A program made the position numbers and the translations under genes. Of a stretch of DNA of 9,974 bases, positions 1-6,654 are shown piece by piece (the first letter of the stretch is position 1; each line of letters opens with the position of its first letter). Below the pieces are notes generated by a model. That model made no database searches and had not been told where the DNA came from. It was given only the letters and a program-made list of their open reading frames with translations. Source of the stretch: Bacteroidota bacterium (GTDB taxonomy: Bacteria > Spirochaetota > Spirochaetia > JABMQR01); assembly GCA_013202335.1 (NCBI GenBank), contig JABMQR010000126.1, forward strand, positions 1 to 9,974, in the 5' to 3' direction.

Positions 1-149
1 CTGCTAAAAGGATTCGACTTATAGAGAAAGGCAATGCATGCCTCAAATTTATTAAGGTTCTTACTTACACACTGTTGTTTGGGTTTGTTATAAAAAATTT
101 TAACAAAATTGTTTTAACAAGTATTCGCAAGCGACAGTATACACACTCT

Positions 150-183
150 GTCTTCTCCCTGTACCAGGGAGAAGACATTTTTT
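150..183 (+). terminator. Strong intrinsic terminator
   Basis: A perfect 12-bp inverted repeat (left arm 150-161, GTCTTCTCCCTG; right arm 165-176) encloses a 3-nt loop and is followed by a run of six T at 178-183. This is a textbook rho-independent terminator reading on the plus strand. No recognisable gene precedes it inside the window, so it probably ends a transcript that begins to the left of position 1. Confidence 0.9.
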
Positions 184-344
184 AGTGTAGTGGACGATCA
201 CATATTGGTATGGTTCACGTACCCTTCCTTTGTCTATTTTTTTTAGCTATTTCACTCATACCCGTAGATTTCTTATCTAAGTCTTTTGTTTTAAACTTCT
301 CAATAGTTTGTATTTTTTTGGGCAGATTAGAGAAATTTTAAAAC

Positions 345-374
345 TTGAAAACTTATCAAAATCTTTTCTATACG
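345..374 (+). promoter_or_regulatory. Candidate sigma-70 promoter for the DUF1508 gene
   Basis: TTGAAA (345-350) and TATACG (369-374) are separated by 18 bp and lie about 50 bp upstream of the GTG start at 427. This is a reasonable -35/-10 pair in an AT-rich stretch. The assignment is by sequence match only, and other AT-rich hexamers lie nearby. Confidence 0.4.
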
Positions 375-426
375 AATCTCCATACTCTCTATATACTTAT
401 AGATAATATTTAAAAAAGGAGTCACT

Positions 427-636
427 GTGCCAGGGAAATTTGTCATTAAAAAAACACCAAAAGGTTTCTTTCGATTCGGTTTGTATCGTTATCGTATGCT
501 TGCATCTAACGGCCAGAATGTAGCCATTTCTGAAGACGGATATGCCTCAAAATCAGGATGTATGAATGGGATAAAAGCCATAAGCCGTGCTGCTGAGGGT
601 GCGGAAATAGATGAATCGGCTTTAAAGAAAAAATAA
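427..636 (+). CDS. DUF1508 / YegP-family small protein
   Basis: This 69-residue protein has the DUF1508 pattern: an N-terminal GKFVIKK strand, a GFFRF core, then ASNGQ, a YASKSGC segment and NGIKAI. YegP-like proteins carry one or two copies of this roughly 50-residue module and have no firmly established biochemical role. This one has a single copy. The GTG start is supported by AAGGAG at 416-421, five bases upstream. Between FRFGL and LASNGQ there are about five extra residues (YRYRM) compared with the usual FRFNLKASNGQ. They are encoded next to a TATCGT tandem duplication, which suggests a small expansion. The protein is probably cytoplasmic and transcribed alone. The family call is from memory of the consensus and is fairly secure. 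Confidence 0.85.
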   Translation: MPGKFVIKKTPKGFFRFGLYRYRMLASNGQNVAISEDGYASKSGCMNGIKAISRAAEGAEIDESALKKK

Positions 637-675
637 ATAATTTCTATAAAAGTTCACGATTATTATTAGCCATAA

Positions 676-1134
676 GAGGAAACAGTAGGGTTTAGTATAA
701 ATTCTGACAGGGTCTGTAGGCTTCGATTAAAGATAACCGGAGGAACTTATGACGGACAGTTTTCTAATGCAATGGAAGTGCCGATTTTAAGTAATACTCA
801 GACCCGTTTCTCAGGCTGGTTCCTTGATGAGTCAATAGGGAACACAGGAATTATAGCTCCCAAGGTGGGTTATGGACTGGCAGCCTCCTTTTCCATTACT
901 GCTGCTGAATATCCCTATACACCAGTTGCAGTTACTCCGACAAACCTGACATACCAATGGTATCGGGTAGATCCTGAGGACTTTGAAGATATAACCCTGA
1001 TTCCAGGCGAAATAGCATCAACTTATATCACAACAGCAGCCGATAAGGGCTACCGTTTGCTTATACGGGCAACAGGAGATGAGGATACAATAGGTGGTTT
1101 TATACAAGTAATATCTACAGAAGTTGTGAAATAG
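676..1134 (+). pseudogene. Start-less remnant of an Ig-like surface protein
   Basis: The frame is open from just after a stop at 673-675 to the stop at 1134. Protein-like sequence (RLRLKITGGTYDG...) already runs upstream of the first ATG at 772, but no ATG, GTG or TTG lies in this upstream part. The ATG at 772 has no ribosome binding site. The nearby GGAGG at 739-743 points to an out-of-frame ATG at 749 whose frame stops after 13 codons. The C-terminal half (TYQWYRVD... then PGEIASTY, DKGYRLLIRATGD) resembles the Ig-like or bacterial surface-repeat fold, where a Tyr-Gln-Trp strand precedes a strand rich in Arg and Ala. I read it as the C-terminal piece of a larger secreted or surface protein that has lost its start and signal peptide. 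The exact family is unknown to me. An alternative is a short hypothetical protein starting at 772. Confidence 0.5.
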
Positions 1135-1175
1135 TTTTTCAAACTGATGGAAAATTCCTGGAATGTACATTAAGT

Positions 1176-1502
1176 TCATAATTTCTGATATAAAACCTTT
1201 CCTGCCCGGTTGATATGATTTACTAAATCTGGATTATCAATGAAAGAAAAAAGAGAGATGTCTAAGGAATACGGAAGCAGTAAATCATCGATGTTATCCT
1301 CAATTCGATTAAGCTGTTGGAGGGATAACGTATCACTCTTAATAGTCAGATCAATAGCTGATCCTTCCCTGAAAGTTCCTTTGGCACGAGACCTATAGAG
1401 AATTACTTGATCAATTTCCGGATAGCAGGAAAATATCGAGCAAAAAGATTGTATTACTTTTTTGGGTAATCCAAAAAATTCGTAAAGGTTACTAGATGAC
1501 AT
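1176..1502 (-). CDS. HI0073/MntA-like minimal nucleotidyltransferase, motif altered
   Basis: The 108-residue protein matches minimal nucleotidyltransferases of the MNT/HI0073 type. In HEPN-MNT modules of the HepT-MntA kind, the NTase acts as antitoxin by adding AMP to the HEPN partner. I start it at the ATG at 1502, giving MSSSNLYEFFG, which overlaps the end of the upstream gene by 11 bases; earlier in-frame starts lie deep inside that gene. The signature should read GSRAKG followed by GSDIDL. Here it reads RSRAKG (R37 in place of Gly) and GSAIDL (A49 in place of the first catalytic Asp). The second Asp (D51) and the distal acidic residue (D81, in LDISLF) remain. Each change needs only one base substitution (AGG for GGG at 1392-1394, GCT for GAT at 1356-1358). 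Family membership is secure. Loss of catalysis is an inference. Confidence 0.85.
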   Translation of the reverse strand: MSSSNLYEFFGLPKKVIQSFCSIFSCYPEIDQVILYRSRAKGTFREGSAIDLTIKSDTLSLQQLNRIEDNIDDLLLPYSLDISLFSFIDNPDLVNHINRAGKVLYQKL

Positions 1503-1914
1503 TAACAAGATCCTGAAAGAACTGTTCCAGTTGAAGAAATTGAGAATGATATCTATTAAGAATATGTTCGGCAATAGAAGCAGCTGTTTCAAGATTATAT
1601 GTATTGCTGCTTCTGTTCCTGTCTCTGATCATATCCATCCAAATTTCACCATTGGTGATCAAACCTGTAGTAAAAGCCTCTCGCACAGAATCTTTTGACC
1701 CATGTATATTCTGTATACCTTGGTCGCATAGATAATCTCTCAGCATATTCCAACTTAGTTCATGTGTGTACTTAAAAGATTGAATTAAGCCCTGCTGCTC
1801 AAGCTCACTTAAGGTTCGCGAGTTTGCCAATGAAACAGCTTTTGTGAGTTGTGAAAGTGCTTTTTTATAGTTTGAAAATCGTTGTTTCCAACGAATATCC
1901 TCAAGAGTATTCAT
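1492..1914 (-). CDS. HI0074-family HEPN protein (NTase partner), motif altered
   Basis: This 140-residue, all-helical protein matches the HI0074 family of nucleotidyltransferase substrate-binding proteins, relatives of the HepT HEPN toxins. Family landmarks are the DIRWKQRF start, the FKYTHELSW helix near residues 47-55, GSKDSVREAF at 72-81, and the WMDMI...RN segment. The HEPN signature R-x4-H-x-Y should follow. Here it is R99-NRSS-N104-T-Y106, so the histidine is Asn (AAT at 1603-1605, one substitution from CAT), while Arg and the Tyr that MntA-type enzymes modify are kept. It is the first gene of a two-gene operon with the NTase. A purine-rich AAGGAAG lies upstream of the ATG at 1914. The protein is full length, so the lesion is a point change and not truncation. 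Active modules of this type are RNases held in check by the NTase. Confidence 0.85.
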   Translation of the reverse strand: MNTLEDIRWKQRFSNYKKALSQLTKAVSLANSRTLSELEQQGLIQSFKYTHELSWNMLRDYLCDQGIQNIHGSKDSVREAFTTGLITNGEIWMDMIRDRNRSSNTYNLETAASIAEHILNRYHSQFLQLEQFFQDLVNVI

Positions 1915-2113
1915 TGTCAGTTTCTTCCTTGGTTTACACCTTTCAGTATGCCATCATTCCTACAGCTTCACAAGTCCGCTTATATAAACAGTTAAAGGTG
2001 ATATGAGTGCAGCAGTCTTTTTTGCAATGGTGATATTGGTCATATTCCAGATGTAAAAGCCGAACAACCCCAGTTTGGTAATCCCAATAAAACATAGTGA
2101 AGTTCAACCCTGC

Positions 2114-2959
2114 TCACCCATGAATCAATGAGCTGTTTCCCTTGCGATATTCTCCGGGAGTTTGACCATAATAAATTCGAAACCGTTTGTGAAAATAGTT
2201 AGGACTTTGAAACCCAGCCTCTTCGCAAACACGGGAGATTGTATAATTAGTTTTTACCAGAAGCTCAGCTGCCTGTTTTAATTTGAGGCTTAAGAGATAA
2301 GCCGACGGTGTAATTCCCATATAAAACTTAAATGATCTGGAAAAGTGTTCGGGGCATTTGCAGGAATATTCAATAATATCTTTCATTTCAGGCCAAATTG
2401 CCCAATTGCTGTTGATCCATGCAACGGTCTCTTTTAACCAATCCGGAAGAGAGCTGTTCTGATCAGCCTCATTTTTTTTGACATAATAATTTTTAAATAT
2501 GAAAAACATCAAATGGTTAAACGAAATTGCCCCTTCTTCAGTTCCGGAAAGGCTCAGGAGACTATGAATACTATGTTCCAGGTTAGAGCGATCTCTTGGA
2601 GCAACAGAAATAGACCGGGGTATTAACTCTTCATTAATTGTGAGAAAAATTGGGTTTATTCCCGGCAGCAGACTAATTTGGTTTATCCACAGAGCAGGAA
2701 AGGCCAGATTGTAATAATCAAAATTCCGGCCCATCAGCTCATGGCGGTCATGATCTCTGATAAGAAAGAAGGATCCTTCCTTCTGTAGAAACTCTCTATT
2801 ATTTATACGATGAGTAAAAACGCCTCTTTTACAGTAGACAAGTTCCCACTGGTTCTGATGGGTGTGCAGCGGGAAAGTGTAGTGTCCTTCAAGGTTATAA
2901 AAATTGATTTCATAATTTCTGAAGGTGGTGAGATCCCAGTTGTAAACGATATTCTCCAT
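2114..2959 (-). CDS. AraC-family transcriptional regulator (beta-mannosidase side)
   Basis: This 281-residue protein has a cupin-like sensing domain at the N-terminus (about residues 15-110, with HTHQNQWELVY at 32-42 and DHDRHEL near 69-75). The C-terminal AraC double helix-turn-helix spans about residues 175-272. The second HTH shows the usual pattern: ISRVCEEAGFQSPNYFHKRF, then YYGQTPGEYRK. Proteins of this architecture bind a sugar or related ligand with the cupin and activate a nearby operon. The gene diverges from the beta-mannosidase with 102 bases between the starts, so that gene is its likely target. The ATG at 2959 has no clear Shine-Dalgarno sequence. A TTGACT (2988-2993) and GATATT (2965-2970) pair with a 17-bp spacer on the minus strand puts the predicted transcript start almost at the ATG. 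The ligand is not evident; a mannoside is the contextual guess. Confidence 0.9.
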   Translation of the reverse strand: MENIVYNWDLTTFRNYEINFYNLEGHYTFPLHTHQNQWELVYCKRGVFTHRINNREFLQKEGSFFLIRDHDRHELMGRNFDYYNLAFPALWINQISLLPGINPIFLTINEELIPRSISVAPRDRSNLEHSIHSLLSLSGTEEGAISFNHLMFFIFKNYYVKKNEADQNSSLPDWLKETVAWINSNWAIWPEMKDIIEYSCKCPEHFSRSFKFYMGITPSAYLLSLKLKQAAELLVKTNYTISRVCEEAGFQSPNYFHKRFRIYYGQTPGEYRKGNSSLIHG

Positions 2960-3061
2960 AAGGAAATATCAATTATGTTCCATAAAAAGTCAAGAAAATA
3001 CCTATAAATATCAAATATTAACATATATACTTTACGAATCTGGATGTGAAGGCGGTGGATT
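2960..3061. promoter_or_regulatory. Divergent control region of araC-type gene and beta-mannosidase
   Basis: The 102-bp gap carries promoters in both directions. Minus strand: TTGACT at 2988-2993 and GATATT at 2965-2970, spacer 17. Plus strand: a good -10, TATACT at 3026-3031, without a recognisable -35, as expected of an activator-dependent promoter. A 9-bp direct repeat, AAATATCAA, occurs at 2964-2972 and 3006-3014, 42 bp apart (four helical turns). One copy overlaps the minus-strand -10 and the other sits at the missing plus-strand -35. These repeats are candidate AraC-type binding sites, unproven in such AT-rich DNA. Confidence 0.4.
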
Positions 3062-5533
3062 TTGAAAACTGTAAAACTTAACGGTAAGTGGAATATACGT
3101 TCTGGTGATGGTTCTTATAATTTGGAGGGGACGGTTCCCGGATCCCTGTTTTATGAGTTGGAAAAAAGGGGAGACTTTGGGAAAGAGGGTGTTTTCTACC
3201 GGGAAAATAACAAAGTTTGTCTGGATATAGCCGATCGTGATTTTTTCTTTTCCCGAAAATTTTTGGCGGATGCAGCCCTTGCTAAGAGTGATCAGGTGTT
3301 TTTGGAAGCTGACGGCCTGGATACCCTGGCGGTTATCTCGGTAAACGGCAGAGTGTTAGCGGAAACTGAAAATATGCATCGTCGATATCGATTCAACCTC
3401 TCCGGATATCTCACAGAGGGCGAGAATCATATAGAAATACAATTTAAAAATGCTCTGAAATTCCTGCGCAAAGAGAGGAACCGGCGTATGATTTTTGCCA
3501 GTGATGCCGGGGGTGCGACCTCCGTTCCGGGGTTTAACATGATTCGGAAAAGCCATTGCAGTTTTGGATGGGACTGGGGTCCCAAGATTCCCGATGTGGG
3601 AATTTGGAAAGAGATTCGGATTGTCTCGTATGCCGGTGCCCGTTTGAACACTGTTCATGTAACTCAAGAACACCAGCCTGGCAAAGTTCTGCTGAATATC
3701 GAACCGGAAACAGAGATGTATCAGGATGGAAACCATACTGTGGAACTGAATCTGAAAGATCCGGGTGGTGCTGTCAAAACCATCAACCTTCCAGCTGATA
3801 AAGCAGGCACAGTAACCATTGAAAATCCAGAACTCTGGTGGCCAAACGGGTTGGGAGAGCAGCCTCTCTACACTCTGGAATTCAAACTGCTTAACGATGG
3901 CGTCTGTATCGATTCGGAAAACATGAGAATCGGTTTAAGAACCCTAACGGTGGAACAGCGGCAGGATGAATGGGGCGAGACCTTCAATTTCCTCTGTAAC
4001 GGAATATCCATTTTTGCCAGGGGAGGTAATTACATACCTGAAGATGTCTATCTAAACAGAAATAACCCCTATAGTACCGAGAACCTTATTAAGGATTGCA
4101 TAGCTGCCAATTTTAACTGTATGAGGGTCTGGGGCGGCGGTATCTATCCGTCGGATCATTTTTTCGACCTTTGTGATGAAAATGGGCTGATTGTTTGGCA
4201 GGATATGATGTTTGCCTGCGCAATCTATGATGTTCGCAATGACCAGTTTCTTGAAAATATTATCGAAGAGGTGAAGGATAATCTCACCAGAATTCGTCAC
4301 CATGCCTGTTTGGGATTAATTTGCGGTAATAATGAGATGGAGTGGGGTTTTGAAGAGTGGGGATTCAATCCGACTAAGGAAGAGCGTTTTGAGTATCTGA
4401 AGCAGTATCAGGTTGTTTTTCCTGAGATAATGCGGAAAACCTGTCCCGAACTGTTTTACTGGCCGGCTTCTCCCTCATCAGGTGGAGATTTTGAATTACC
4501 CAATGCACCGGATAAAGGTGATTGTCATTTTTGGGAAGTCTGGCATATGAATAAAGATTTTTCTGAGTTTAAAAAACACTATTTCAGATTCATGTCTGAA
4601 TTTGGGTTTGAGTCATTTCCCAATAGTAAAACAATCAATTCCTTTACCAGTGTTGAGGATCGGAATATTTTCTCACCTGTTATGGAAGAGCATCAGAAAT
4701 GTGTTGGTGGAAATGGTAAAATTCTGACGTATATCTCTAAGTACTTTAAATATCCTGAAAGTTTTGAATCTCTGGTGTACGTTTCTCAATTAAGTCAGGC
4801 TATAGCAATTAAAACGGGTATAGAACATTGGAGACGAAACAGAGGGCGCTGCATGGGATCTACCTACTGGCAGGTGAACGATAACTGGCCCGTGGCCTCC
4901 TGGTCCAGCATCGATTATTACGGCCGCTGGAAAGCACTGCATTATAAAGCCCGAAAAGCATATGATAATATTCTGCTCTCAATTGATGGAGACTCGTCAA
5001 CTGTTGCAGTTCATCTCTCTAATGAAAGCAGGGAGGAGGTGTCCGGAACACTTGCATGGAGACTTATAAACTTTTCAGGTGATGTTGTGGATTCCGGAAC
5101 TGTGTCAGAAAGAATCGGCTCCTTTTCATCTCAGGAAATCTTAGTACGCGATTTTTCTGCTGTGCTGTCGGAAAATCGTGATAGAAACAGTCAGTTTGAG
5201 TCGGTTTTTACCTTGTTAGATGGGCAGGTTTACCGGGATACGCACTACTTTGTTCCGTATAAATATCTCAGCCTCCAGAATCCCGGTCTTGTTGGAGAAG
5301 TGAAAGAAGATAGCGGTAAGTTCACCGGCGGTAAGTTCACCATTTTGATCAAGGCTGATAAACCGGCTCTGTTTGTTGAGATAGATTTTGAGGAAATTGA
5401 TGTAGTTCTTTCTGATAACTACTTTGATATGGCAGCCGGTGAAACCAGGGAGATTGGGGTAATTACAGAGAATCTATCTCAGGCGGTGTTAAAAGCTCAG
5501 ATGAAATTACGATCTTTGTTTGACAGCTATTAA
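3062..5533 (+). CDS. Beta-mannosidase, glycoside hydrolase family 2
   Basis: This 823-residue GH2 enzyme should cleave terminal beta-D-mannose from mannooligosaccharides or beta-mannosyl ends of glycans. The N-terminal jelly-roll domain begins at KLNGKWNIR. An Ig-like domain ends in the GH2 landmark LWWPNGLGEQPLY. The TIM barrel contains the acid/base Glu (E425, in CGNNE) and the nucleophile Glu (E513, in SEFGFESFP), then YWQVNDNWP. C-terminal beta domains follow. The length is normal for bacterial beta-mannosidases. There is no signal peptide, so it acts in the cytoplasm on imported sugars. The start is the TTG at 3062: an in-frame stop at 3047-3049 leaves no earlier option, and a GC-rich GGCGGTGG lies just upstream. 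No transporter lies beside it here. A 14-bp tandem repeat (5313-5326 and 5328-5341) duplicates five codons in the C-terminal domain without breaking the frame. Confidence 0.95.
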   Translation: MKTVKLNGKWNIRSGDGSYNLEGTVPGSLFYELEKRGDFGKEGVFYRENNKVCLDIADRDFFFSRKFLADAALAKSDQVFLEADGLDTLAVISVNGRVLAETENMHRRYRFNLSGYLTEGENHIEIQFKNALKFLRKERNRRMIFASDAGGATSVPGFNMIRKSHCSFGWDWGPKIPDVGIWKEIRIVSYAGARLNTVHVTQEHQPGKVLLNIEPETEMYQDGNHTVELNLKDPGGAVKTINLPADKAGTVTIENPELWWPNGLGEQPLYTLEFKLLNDGVCIDSENMRIGLRTLTVEQRQDEWGETFNFLCNGISIFARGGNYIPEDVYLNRNNPYSTENLIKDCIAANFNCMRVWGGGIYPSDHFFDLCDENGLIVWQDMMFACAIYDVRNDQFLENIIEEVKDNLTRIRHHACLGLICGNNEMEWGFEEWGFNPTKEERFEYLKQYQVVFPEIMRKTCPELFYWPASPSSGGDFELPNAPDKGDCHFWEVWHMNKDFSEFKKHYFRFMSEFGFESFPNSKTINSFTSVEDRNIFSPVMEEHQKCVGGNGKILTYISKYFKYPESFESLVYVSQLSQAIAIKTGIEHWRRNRGRCMGSTYWQVNDNWPVASWSSIDYYGRWKALHYKARKAYDNILLSIDGDSSTVAVHLSNESREEVSGTLAWRLINFSGDVVDSGTVSERIGSFSSQEILVRDFSAVLSENRDRNSQFESVFTLLDGQVYRDTHYFVPYKYLSLQNPGLVGEVKEDSGKFTGGKFTILIKADKPALFVEIDFEEIDVVLSDNYFDMAAGETREIGVITENLSQAVLKAQMKLRSLFDSY

Positions 5534-5600
5534 TTGAGAGATTGGTAAAGTCTATAGTGTAAAAAACTGGTAATAATAGGAATATTCTATTCTCAAAAAT

Positions 5601-5630
5601 AACACATGTACTCAATGCTGTACATGTGTT
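5601..5630 (+). promoter_or_regulatory. Probable YefM-type operator upstream of yefM
   Basis: A perfect 11-bp inverted repeat (AACACATGTAC at 5601-5611, GTACATGTGTT at 5620-5630) has an 8-nt spacer. It contains TGTACA at 5619-5624 and the near match TGTACT at 5607-5612, starting 12 bp apart. Published YefM-YoeB operators consist of adjacent palindromes with TGTACA cores about 12 bp apart, so this is very probably the autoregulatory operator. It lies 24 bp upstream of the yefM start at 5654. I could not identify a convincing -35/-10 pair with it. Confidence 0.75.
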
Positions 5631-5653
5631 CAAGTAAAGGCCATAATCTACTT

Positions 5654-5910
5654 ATGAGAGTTGTAAGTTATACAGAAGCAAGAAATAGTTTTAAAACAGT
5701 CTTAGATCAGGTTGTCGAAGATGCTGACTATACCGTAATATCCCGCAGAGATTCGGAAGATGCCGTAATTATGTCGTTGGAACAATTTAACAGATTGATG
5801 GAAACGGTTCATTTATTAAAAAGCCCTGCAAATGCAGTTCACTTAACAAATCTTTAGAGCAGTACAGAGCCGGACAGATTGAAGAACATGAATTGATCAA
5901 TGACAAATAA
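5654..5910 (+). pseudogene. yefM: YefM antitoxin, frameshifted near its C-terminus
   Basis: The Phd/YefM-family antitoxin starts at the ATG at 5654 (MRVVSYTEARNSF). An ATG-like codon 16 codons upstream lies inside the operator and is unlikely to be used. Residues 1-63 match YefM closely: the DNA-binding N-terminal domain, SRRDSEDAVIMSLEQFN, then LLKSPANAVH. Translation then runs into TNL and a stop at 5855-5857. Reading the next bases in the -1 frame from 5842 gives an intact family tail, LNKSLEQYRAG then QIEEHELINDK, ending at TAA 5908-5910. That TAA overlaps the yoeB start, the normal arrangement. One base is therefore missing around 5840-5842 (CAC CTT reduced to CACTT). The predicted product is 67 residues, against about 85 if repaired. 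In YefM the lost tail is the part that wraps around YoeB, so DNA binding could survive while toxin binding is impaired. A sequencing error is the main alternative. Confidence 0.85.
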
Positions 5911-6160
5911 TTTATCATGGACAAAAGATGTCTGGAAAGATTACCTGTACTGGCAGACTCAGGACAGAAAGACTCTGAAAAGAATCAATATAATTATCGA
6001 GAGTATACTGAGAACGCCGTTTGAAGGGATAGGAAAGCCTGAAAAGCTAAAAGAGAATTTATCCGGACTATTATCCAGGCGGATCGATCTTACAAACAGA
6101 ATTGTATATGTCGTGGATGGTTCTCAAATTACTCTTATATCCTGCAGGTATCACTATTGA
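5900..6160 (+). CDS. yoeB: YoeB-family mRNA interferase toxin
   Basis: The 86-residue protein aligns with E. coli YoeB over its whole length: W7...W12KDYLYWQ, RTPFEGIGKPEKLK, LSGLLSRRI, NRIVYVV and the terminal CRYHY. YoeB is a RelE-fold RNase that cleaves mRNA in the ribosomal A site. The residues equivalent to the catalytic E46, R65 and H83 of E. coli are all present (E48, R67, H85), so the toxin looks competent. The ATG at 5900 overlaps the end of the ancestral, unshifted yefM frame by 11 bases, and no strong Shine-Dalgarno precedes it, which suggests translational coupling. Because the frameshifted yefM stops 42 bases earlier, coupling may now be weakened and toxin output reduced. This would help explain how an intact toxin persists beside a damaged antitoxin. 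Confidence 0.92.
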   Translation: MTNNLSWTKDVWKDYLYWQTQDRKTLKRINIIIESILRTPFEGIGKPEKLKENLSGLLSRRIDLTNRIVYVVDGSQITLISCRYHY

Positions 6161-6222
6161 TTTGGCTTGCAGCTTGAGTATGTAACAGTAAATCTATGTC
6201 TTTAAATATTAGAAAAAAGCCT

Positions 6223-6654
6223 TCACACTGACTCTACGGCAAAAGGTGCCGGAAGCCCAAGTGCTCTGGCACAGCGGTTCATGCCGGCATCATACGAGAA
6301 AATCAGCAGAGATTCGGCCGGACGTGCTGTTTGAAATATCAATGCTGATGCCAGGTGAAGTGCATCGAGTGTTTTAATAATAACCGGAAATGCATCTGCT
6401 GCCCGTTTTTTTACCTTTGATGAAAGAACGAGAATCGAAACTCCTGAAATAACCTGATCGAGCCGATCTGAAGCGATAATAAAGCTATCATCATCCAATT
6501 CGCCCTGAAGACGGCAGCGGTGGAGAACTCTTCGGCATTCAATCTCAAGCAGTTCACTTGAAATTACCCTGCCGCTTGCGAAAACCTGTTGAATTCCGGC
6601 ATCTCCCAGCAGAATATGACGCAGTACAACTGATGAATCGAGATACCCTACCAT
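6223..6654 (-). CDS. vapC: PIN-domain toxin, VapC type
   Basis: The 143-residue protein is a PIN-domain ribonuclease. The acidic metal-binding residues are in place: D6 in GYLDSS, E39 in SSELLEIECRR, D97 in TLDALHLASA, and D122 in IFSYDAGM. VapC toxins cleave tRNA or rRNA using Mg2+ or Mn2+ held by these residues. The ATG at 6654 overlaps the end of the antitoxin gene by 7 bases, so the two are translationally coupled. Length is normal for the family and no lesion is visible. Its RNA target cannot be told from sequence. It runs convergent to yoeB, with 62 bases between the two stops and no clear terminator hairpin in the gap. Confidence 0.9.
   Translation of the reverse strand: MVGYLDSSVVLRHILLGDAGIQQVFASGRVISSELLEIECRRVLHRCRLQGELDDDSFIIASDRLDQVISGVSILVLSSKVKKRAADAFPVIIKTLDALHLASALIFQTARPAESLLIFSYDAGMNRCARALGLPAPFAVESV

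Larger units (their letters stand above)
1..426. other. Non-coding stretch before the DUF1508 gene
   Basis: I see no convincing gene here. The stretch holds the terminator at 150-183, a candidate promoter at 345-374, and a short AT-rich direct repeat (TTTTAACAA at 98-106 and 112-120, period 14). An open frame enters from the left edge and stops at 185, but it runs through the terminator hairpin and resembles nothing I know. A lysine-rich open frame on the minus strand (337 down to 215) is also unrecognised. Confidence 0.6.

Noticed and set aside
3..185. Open plus-strand frame of 60 codons entering from the left edge
   Set aside because: It runs through the terminator hairpin and T-run at 150-183, and its translation resembles no family. 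More likely chance than the end of a gene.
215..337. Lysine-rich minus-strand open frame of about 40 codons
   Set aside because: It has no supported start or ribosome binding site and no recognisable motif. AT-rich DNA readily gives Lys-rich frames.
739..790. GGAGG followed by an ATG at 749 and a 13-codon frame
   Set aside because: The GGAGG is better explained as Gly-Gly codons of the Ig-like remnant, which is read in another frame through this point.
3356..4303. Several open frames opposite or out of phase with the beta-mannosidase gene
   Set aside because: They lie inside a clearly coding, conserved GH2 gene and show no domain features of their own.
5813..5857. Programmed -1 frameshifting to make full-length YefM
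   Set aside because: There is no slippery heptamer at the switch point. Slipping at the A-rich TTAAAAAGC upstream would replace the conserved SPANAVH. A lost base explains the data better.
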